NCBI GenBank assembly: GCA_964020155.1
Contig: OZ026569.1
Coordinates: 1,224,809-1,234,808, forward strand
From: Chondrilla cf. caribensis
Taxonomy: Eukaryota > Porifera > Demospongiae > Chondrillida > Chondrillidae
DNA: 10,000 nt
Direction of reading: 5' to 3'
Part shown: in pieces, positions 7,875 to 10,000 of the stretch
Layout: every line of letters starts with the position of its first letter
How positions within the stretch are numbered: the stretch's first letter is position 1
Program-made: the position numbers and the translations under genes
Notes under the pieces: generated by a model
Seen by the model: the letters and a program-made list of their open reading frames with translations, nothing else
What the model was told of the DNA's origin: nothing
Databases searched by the model: none

Positions 7875-10000
7875 CGTGCGTGCATGTGATCTTGAATACT
7901 GTGTTCCTTCAGAAACACCTGAATTCCCAGTGCCTCTGAGAGCTCCAGCAGTTGGGTCCAAGGCCATTGGTGTGTTTGGACAACTCATTTTGAATGGGGA
8001 ACTCCCGGACACACCCATGTGGACACACCTTGCAGAGACTGTCCAACCAGGTGACAGCAGTCTCACAGTCAGGGGTGTGGTTGACTGGAGTGTGGGGGAC
8101 AACATTGTTGTCATGGCAACATCATATGATCCTCTCGAAGCAGAAACCTTTGAAATTGTTGGACTAACTCAAGAAGCAACACAGACTGTGATCCAGGTGA
8201 ATGGTATCTTCCAGTACAAACACTTGTCTGAGACAAACTTGGTACAAAGTAGTGAAGGTACCATATCCTACTCCATCAGAGCTGAAGTGGGACTTTTGAC
8301 TAGAAAAATTCGAATTCAGAATGGAAACCCAGAGATGAGCGATCAGGAGATGTTTGGATGTCGCGTTCTTCTTGGATTCCTTGAAGAGGACGGCTATGAT
8401 TATGTGGGGAGTGCCCAGTTGGAGGGGGTGGAGTTCAGTGGGTGTGGTCAATATGGCTACACATTCACCCGAGACCCCAGGCTCGCTCTTGCCTTCCTGT
8501 TCACTGGAGACACAGTTAACAAGTCCTCCTACATCCATCGCTGCTCCTTCCATGACGGCTACAATAGTGGAGTGGGCGTGTTTGGTACAAGCGGGTTAGA
8601 ACTAGTTGACAACATTGTCCACAATCAAGTGGGTCATTCAATATGGATGGAGGGGAGTGGTCATGTCTTGAGCGGGAATCTGGCGGGTGTGGCACATTTC
8701 CCGGGGCTCTACCGCAGAGTGGATCAACCAGCAAACTACAAACTGACTGAGGCAGAGGAGGTCACTCTCCATGGCAACGTAGCAGCAGGAGGTCAGAGTA
8801 TTGGATTCCATGTCAGAGGAGAACCCTGTAATACCAGTGATCCCACCTACAAGGCGTGGTCCGGTAATGTAGCCCACTCCACCCTCCACGGCGTACATAC
8901 AGACTACGATGATGGTCATCCAAGTGGGTGTGGCCTCTATCATGACTTTACTATTTACAGTTGCTACCGGTATGGACTGTTTGTTTACAGTTCTGCCAGT
9001 GTTATTGTGAGCAAATCATTGTTTGTCAACAACAAGGCTGCCATCCACGCCAATGTTATTGGACCACCTGCACTGTCACATGTCATAGGGGACAAATCTG
9101 TTACCGTTAGCAACGTGCAGATCATGTCCAGGTCGGTGGGTCTCACCTGTGATGATGATGCTTTGGTCCCTAACATCACTAGAAATCCAAACTCCCTTGG
9201 AACAGGCAATACTGGGTCCAATGGTGGCCATATTGGTCTGGTGATTCCTGTCTACACATCTGGGGGAGGACTCAACACCTACCCTGCCATCAATGGACAC
9301 ACCAGTGTTGATGATGTCACGCTGGCTAACTTCAATACACACTGCACTAACAAGGTAGACCGAGCTTTGTCTACTAACCCTAATGCTGATGATGCTATCC
9401 ATCCAATCAGTTTAGTGAATGTACATTGGATTGACACGCCCCTGAACAACCGGCTGTTCATCCATAACCCACCCCTCCACCATGTCAATCCAGCAGACTG
9501 CGTGGATATGGACTGCGATGGACATAAGCACACACTAGTCACCGATGTTGATGGTAGCTTCACTGGAGATGGAACAAGAGGAACTATTGTTGCTAAGGCG
9601 GAATTTGAATGGGATGGTGACAGAAGGCGTGGCATCGGAGACTACCGTATTCCAAAGACAATGCTAACCCAGCCAAATGGCGCTCGCATTCCAGTGGAAT
9701 CCATATACCCAAATAAGGGCATAGTGCGTGGGGACCGCACATCCACCGATTGTACCTTCCTTGAGGAGTGGAACGCTTACAGCTGTCACTCAATCGAGCA
9801 CAGGATGATTGTCCTGGAGAGCTTGGACGCTGACACCGAAGTCCGTCGCCTCTCTCCAATTGGACTGGGAGGTAACGGGTATATTGACCTCCTGAACGGC
9901 CCACAGGACCACGGGTGGTGTGGTGGCTACACCTGCCAGGAAAGAATATCCACCTTCTACGGTATTGTGGCCACTGGAGTCAACTACAAGGTGGGCCTGA
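1..10000 (+). CDS. PKHD1L1-like: Fibrocystin-L (PKHD1L1)-like giant receptor, internal part of gene
   Basis: One spliced gene spans the window as join(<1-388, 456-1803, 1966-2030, 2184-4664, 5021-7601, 7913->10000), about 2,983 codons with matching intron phases (0, 1, 0, 0, 1). The domain order is a pre-TIG module, four TIG, a cupredoxin-like module, seven TIG, G8, beta-helix, G8 and beta-helix. This order is that of fibrocystin-L, known from vertebrates as a protein of about 4,200 residues with an N-terminal signal peptide, one C-terminal membrane span and a short cytoplasmic tail. The two G8 domains and the signature RYPIHFHLNGD set it apart from plexins and other TIG proteins. CEMIP and TMEM2 share the G8/beta-helix part but lack the TIG array. 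The chain should lie outside the cell. Its ligand and chemistry cannot be read from the sequence. Paralogue PKHD1 (fibrocystin) is the main alternative; the assignment between the two rests on overall resemblance. No disabling mutation was seen. Confidence 0.9.
389..455 (+). other. Intron 1 (67 nt, phase 0)
   Basis: The donor is GTGAGT and the acceptor is GATAG before GTTGAAGTC. The intron is T-rich near its 3' end (TTTTTTGTTTTTGGG). Removing it joins PSPQ to VEVIVN in frame, as expected for the family. It contains a perfect match to the RFX X-box consensus at 407-420. Confidence 0.85.
407..420 (+). promoter_or_regulatory. X-box-like palindromic motif in intron 1
   Basis: GTAACCATGGTAAC matches the RFX-family consensus GTNRCC-N(0-3)-RGYAAC with a 2-nt spacer. 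RFX factors drive many ciliary genes, and fibrocystin proteins are associated with cilia or stereocilia in vertebrates. The site is far inside the gene, and similar sites also lie in its coding exons. A regulatory role is therefore only a possibility. Confidence 0.25.
456..1803 (+). CDS. Exon 2: end of pre-TIG module and four TIG domains
   Basis: This exon encodes 449 codons plus one base (phase 1 end). It starts VEVIVNKIPSSCRQGNCGF, the end of the pre-TIG module. Four IPT/TIG units follow at about 534-791, 792-1274, 1275-1607 and 1608-1803. Each shows the usual pattern of a G-G-T/GxGF strand, a V-V strand, a Cys and then an ITC-type Cys motif (for example GEGF, ADCEV and TTITCSAG in TIG1). 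TIG2 carries a long insert. TIG3 lacks the GxGF motif and is the most diverged. TIG4 (GGGF, NKMCNI, SSITCTT) is cut by intron 2 just after its last Cys motif. Many N-X-S/T sequons mark it as an extracellular glycoprotein. TIG folds in this family are structural or adhesive; no catalytic residues are expected. Confidence 0.88.
870..1091 (+). other. Glycosylation-rich insert in TIG2 (about 74 residues)
   Basis: In TIG2 the GNGF turn and the following LVLVGSHPC strand, normally separated by only a few residues, are about 74 residues apart. The insert has no Cys, is rich in N, S, T, H and W, and has five N-glycosylation sequons (NDS, NET, NGT, NQT, NVS). It stays in frame and has no convincing splice sites at its edges, so it is read as coding. 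It probably forms a surface loop. Confidence 0.6.
1804..1865 (+). repeat. (GT)31 microsatellite
   Basis: There are 62 bases of uninterrupted GT, starting exactly at the exon 2/intron 2 boundary. Long GT tracts are prone to length change and can adopt Z-DNA. Confidence 0.97.
1804..1965 (+). other. Intron 2 (162 nt, phase 1), GT-repeat intron
   Basis: The donor is CAG|GTGTGT, so the 5' splice site is the first unit of a pure GT repeat. The acceptor is TTTTATTAG|ACGCC, preceded by a branch-like TTGATTAAT and a T-rich run. Removing the intron joins GFIT to DARYTFPW in frame through a G|AC split codon. Retention gives a poly-Val/Cys tail ending at a stop at 1929-1931. The same sequence recurs in intron 4. 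Confidence 0.8.
1861..1986 (+). repeat. Duplicated unit, copy A (intron 2 and start of exon 3)
   Basis: This copy matches 4801-4924 with four substitutions and one 2-base gap over about 125 bases. If the GT tract is counted, copy A covers all of intron 2. Its last 21 bases are the start of coding exon 3, so the repeat crosses a working 3' splice site. Copy A is probably the source, because it continues into family-like coding sequence. Confidence 0.95.
1966..2030 (+). CDS. Exon 3: start of cupredoxin-like module
   Basis: This 65-nt exon lies between the acceptor at 1965 and the donor AAA|GTGAGT at 2031. It begins in phase 1 and ends in phase 0, giving DARYTFPWIPSNLTVYVGDSVK. It continues into exon 4 as WEWTSLF. 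The pattern V-V-VGDSV-WEW is typical of the first strands of cupredoxin-like folds and occurs between TIG domains in fibrocystin-L. The first 21 bases are repeated as a non-functional copy in intron 4. Confidence 0.8.
2031..2183 (+). other. Intron 3 (153 nt, phase 0)
   Basis: The donor is GTGAGT and the acceptor is CTCCCTCTCTACGCAG with a clear pyrimidine tract. A possible branch region, TGACTGTTAAC, lies about 25-35 nt upstream of the acceptor. There is no microsatellite beyond a short TTTG/TTTGT start, and no copy of the intron 2 unit. Confidence 0.85.
2184..4664 (+). CDS. Exon 4: cupredoxin-like module, seven TIG domains, first half of G8-1
   Basis: This exon is 827 codons in one uninterrupted frame. 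Bases 2184-2375 complete the cupredoxin-like module (WEWTSLF through GEYHYGGYVDQ to VVRVL). A linker of about 40 residues follows. TIG units lie at about 2499-2777, 2778-3074, 3075-3386, 3387-3647, 3648-3896, 3897-4190 and 4191-4451. The 2nd, 4th, 6th and 7th are close to consensus (PQGS-LGG, GYGF, SPCTI, STITCTTPP and similar). The 1st, 3rd and 5th are diverged. From about 4455 the G8 domain begins with LWSSNFTWGGLAPPVEGDFVVV. It runs to NDGLLQ at the donor CAG|GTGAGG (phase 0). The exon is very long for an animal gene; vertebrate PKHD1L1 splits this region into many small exons. Multiple sequons fit an extracellular location. Confidence 0.9.
2985..2998 (+). promoter_or_regulatory. X-box-like motif in exon 4, one mismatch
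   Basis: GTTGTCATGGCAAC differs from the RFX consensus at one base. The same 14-mer recurs at 8107-8120. Both encode V-V-M-A-T, so protein constraint may explain them. Confidence 0.12.
3768..3781 (+). promoter_or_regulatory. X-box-like motif in exon 4, perfect match
   Basis: GTTACCATAGTAAC fits GTNRCC-N2-RGYAAC exactly. It lies in coding sequence of the fifth TIG unit of exon 4, so function as a binding site is unproven. Confidence 0.2.
4672..4804 (+). repeat. Compound GT/GCGT microsatellite
   Basis: Alternating purine-pyrimidine sequence runs with interruptions: ATAATG near 4691, three GCGT-type units at 4701-4712, pure GT 4712-4751, one TC step, then pure TG 4753-4804. It is less pure than the intron 2 tract. 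Confidence 0.95.
4801..4924 (+). repeat. Duplicated unit, copy B (inside intron 4)
   Basis: This is a near-identical copy of 1861-1986, including the branch-like TTGATTAAT, the acceptor TTTTATTAG (to 4903) and the first 21 bases of exon 3 (4904-4924). It ends abruptly and runs into TTGTGTGTG. It is flanked by GT tracts on both sides. It is non-coding in the gene model, because using this acceptor would disrupt G8-1. Confidence 0.95.
5021..7601 (+). CDS. Exon 5: rest of G8-1, first beta-helix region, start of G8-2
   Basis: This exon is 860 codons plus one base (phase 1 end, donor AAG|GTAAGA). The second half of G8-1 covers about 5021-5269, with VGTEEEPFQH, LDLHGKPIEVTWTRL and VNWEVGGRIVIAS. 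A right-handed beta-helix (PbH1-type) region follows. It includes the motif RYPIHFHLNGD at 5723-5755, then HHTFNRAVTIHAVNNLLVEK, AYDILGHAYFLEDG and FGWYGVWVFP. These are hallmarks shared by fibrocystin-L, CEMIP and TMEM2. A Cys-containing segment near 6550 (RPIRACAHCKVFQGG) is also family-like. From about 7346 the second G8 domain starts (AWSEIWGNTS, then LQLNDTMDH and IYIRGGQLIAGLPGQPF). CEMIP and TMEM2 are linked to hyaluronan breakdown; whether this chain has any such activity cannot be told. Confidence 0.92.
7546..7559 (+). promoter_or_regulatory. X-box-like motif in exon 5, perfect match
   Basis: GTTACCAGGGCAAC fits GTNRCC-N2-RGYAAC exactly. It is coding sequence of G8-2. A binding role is unproven. 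Confidence 0.18.
7760..7788 (+). repeat. Short inverted repeat with G-run and C-run arms
   Basis: AAGGGGGG at 7760-7767 pairs with CCCCCCTT at 7781-7788 around a 13-base loop (7768-7780). It could be a chance hairpin or the end of an old element. Confidence 0.4.
7841..7871 (+). repeat. TG microsatellite in intron 5
   Basis: There are 31 bases of pure TG, followed by ATGCGTGCGTGCATG. This GCGT-type edge resembles the start of the tract in intron 4. Confidence 0.95.
7913..10000 (+). CDS. Exon 6 (open at 3' end): rest of G8-2 and second beta-helix region
   Basis: The frame is open from the acceptor to the window edge, 695 whole codons. It completes G8-2 to about 8125 (LILNGELPDTPMWTHLAETV, VDWSVGDNIVVMATS). 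This parallels the same part of G8-1 in exon 5. It continues with AEVGLLTRKIRIQNGN and a second series of short beta-helix-like repeats (for example VDNIVHNQVGHSIWMEG, LSGNLAGVAHF, HGNVAAGGQSIGFHV, YGLFVYSSASVIVSKSLFVNN). It ends in a conserved-looking segment with DHGWCGGYTCQERISTFYGI. At 9990-9991 the sequence AAG|GTGGGC could be a phase-0 donor, so the exon may end ten bases before the window does. Downstream one would expect the remaining ectodomain, a membrane span and a short tail. Confidence 0.9.
8107..8120 (+). promoter_or_regulatory. X-box-like motif in exon 6, one mismatch
   Basis: This is the same 14-mer as at 2985-2998 (GTTGTCATGGCAAC). It is coding here for V-V-M-A-T within G8-2. 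Confidence 0.1.
9100..9114 (+). promoter_or_regulatory. X-box-like motif in exon 6, perfect match with 3-nt spacer
   Basis: GTTACC-GTT-AGCAAC fits the RFX consensus with a 3-base spacer. It lies in beta-helix coding sequence (VTVSN). Confidence 0.15.

Larger units (their letters stand above)
7602..7912 (+). other. Intron 5 (311 nt, phase 1)
   Basis: The donor is GTAAGA and the acceptor is GTGTTCCTTCAG|AAACACC. Joining gives a G|AA (Glu) codon and continues YGNK-ETPEFPVPLRAP, in frame through G8-2. The intron is A-rich and AT-rich in its first half, then has a G-run/C-run inverted repeat near 7760-7788, then a GT microsatellite. Retention would hit a stop at 7700-7702. No gene or complete mobile element is seen. 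Confidence 0.85.

Overview
The window is an internal piece of one large protein-coding gene on the + strand. The gene belongs to the fibrocystin-L / PKHD1L1 family: giant cell-surface proteins built from many IPT/TIG (immunoglobulin-like) domains, followed by two G8 domains and right-handed beta-helix (PbH1) stretches. Six exons can be joined by GT-AG introns with consistent phase: 1-388, 456-1803, 1966-2030, 2184-4664, 5021-7601 and 7913-10000. Together they encode about 2,983 residues without a stop or frameshift. Neither the start codon with signal peptide nor the C-terminal membrane anchor and stop is present. The gene runs off both ends.

The host is a multicellular animal, given the spliced gene and the metazoan family. 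The short introns (67, 162, 153, 356 and 311 nt), very long exons and roughly balanced base composition point to an invertebrate rather than a vertebrate. A sponge or other early-branching animal is a guess; nothing here proves it.

Layout: exon 1 and the start of exon 2 hold a module that precedes TIG domains in this family. Exon 2 carries four TIG units, one with a glycosylation-rich insert of about 74 residues. Exon 3 and the start of exon 4 form a cupredoxin-like module. Exon 4 carries seven more TIG units and the first half of G8-1. Exon 5 completes G8-1, carries the first beta-helix region with the family signature RYPIHFHLNGD, and begins G8-2. Exon 6 completes G8-2 and carries the second beta-helix region up to the window end. 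All parts act as one extracellular chain, so there is no operon or second gene here.

The non-coding part is small but has unusual structure. Three of the five introns contain long GT microsatellites. The whole of intron 2, with its 3' splice site and the first 21 nt of exon 3, has a near-identical second copy inside intron 4. Two short motifs are also over-represented: an RFX X-box-like 14/15-mer and CACGCCC/GGGCGTG. No tRNA, rRNA, CRISPR array or complete transposon was seen. No second gene is supported on either strand.
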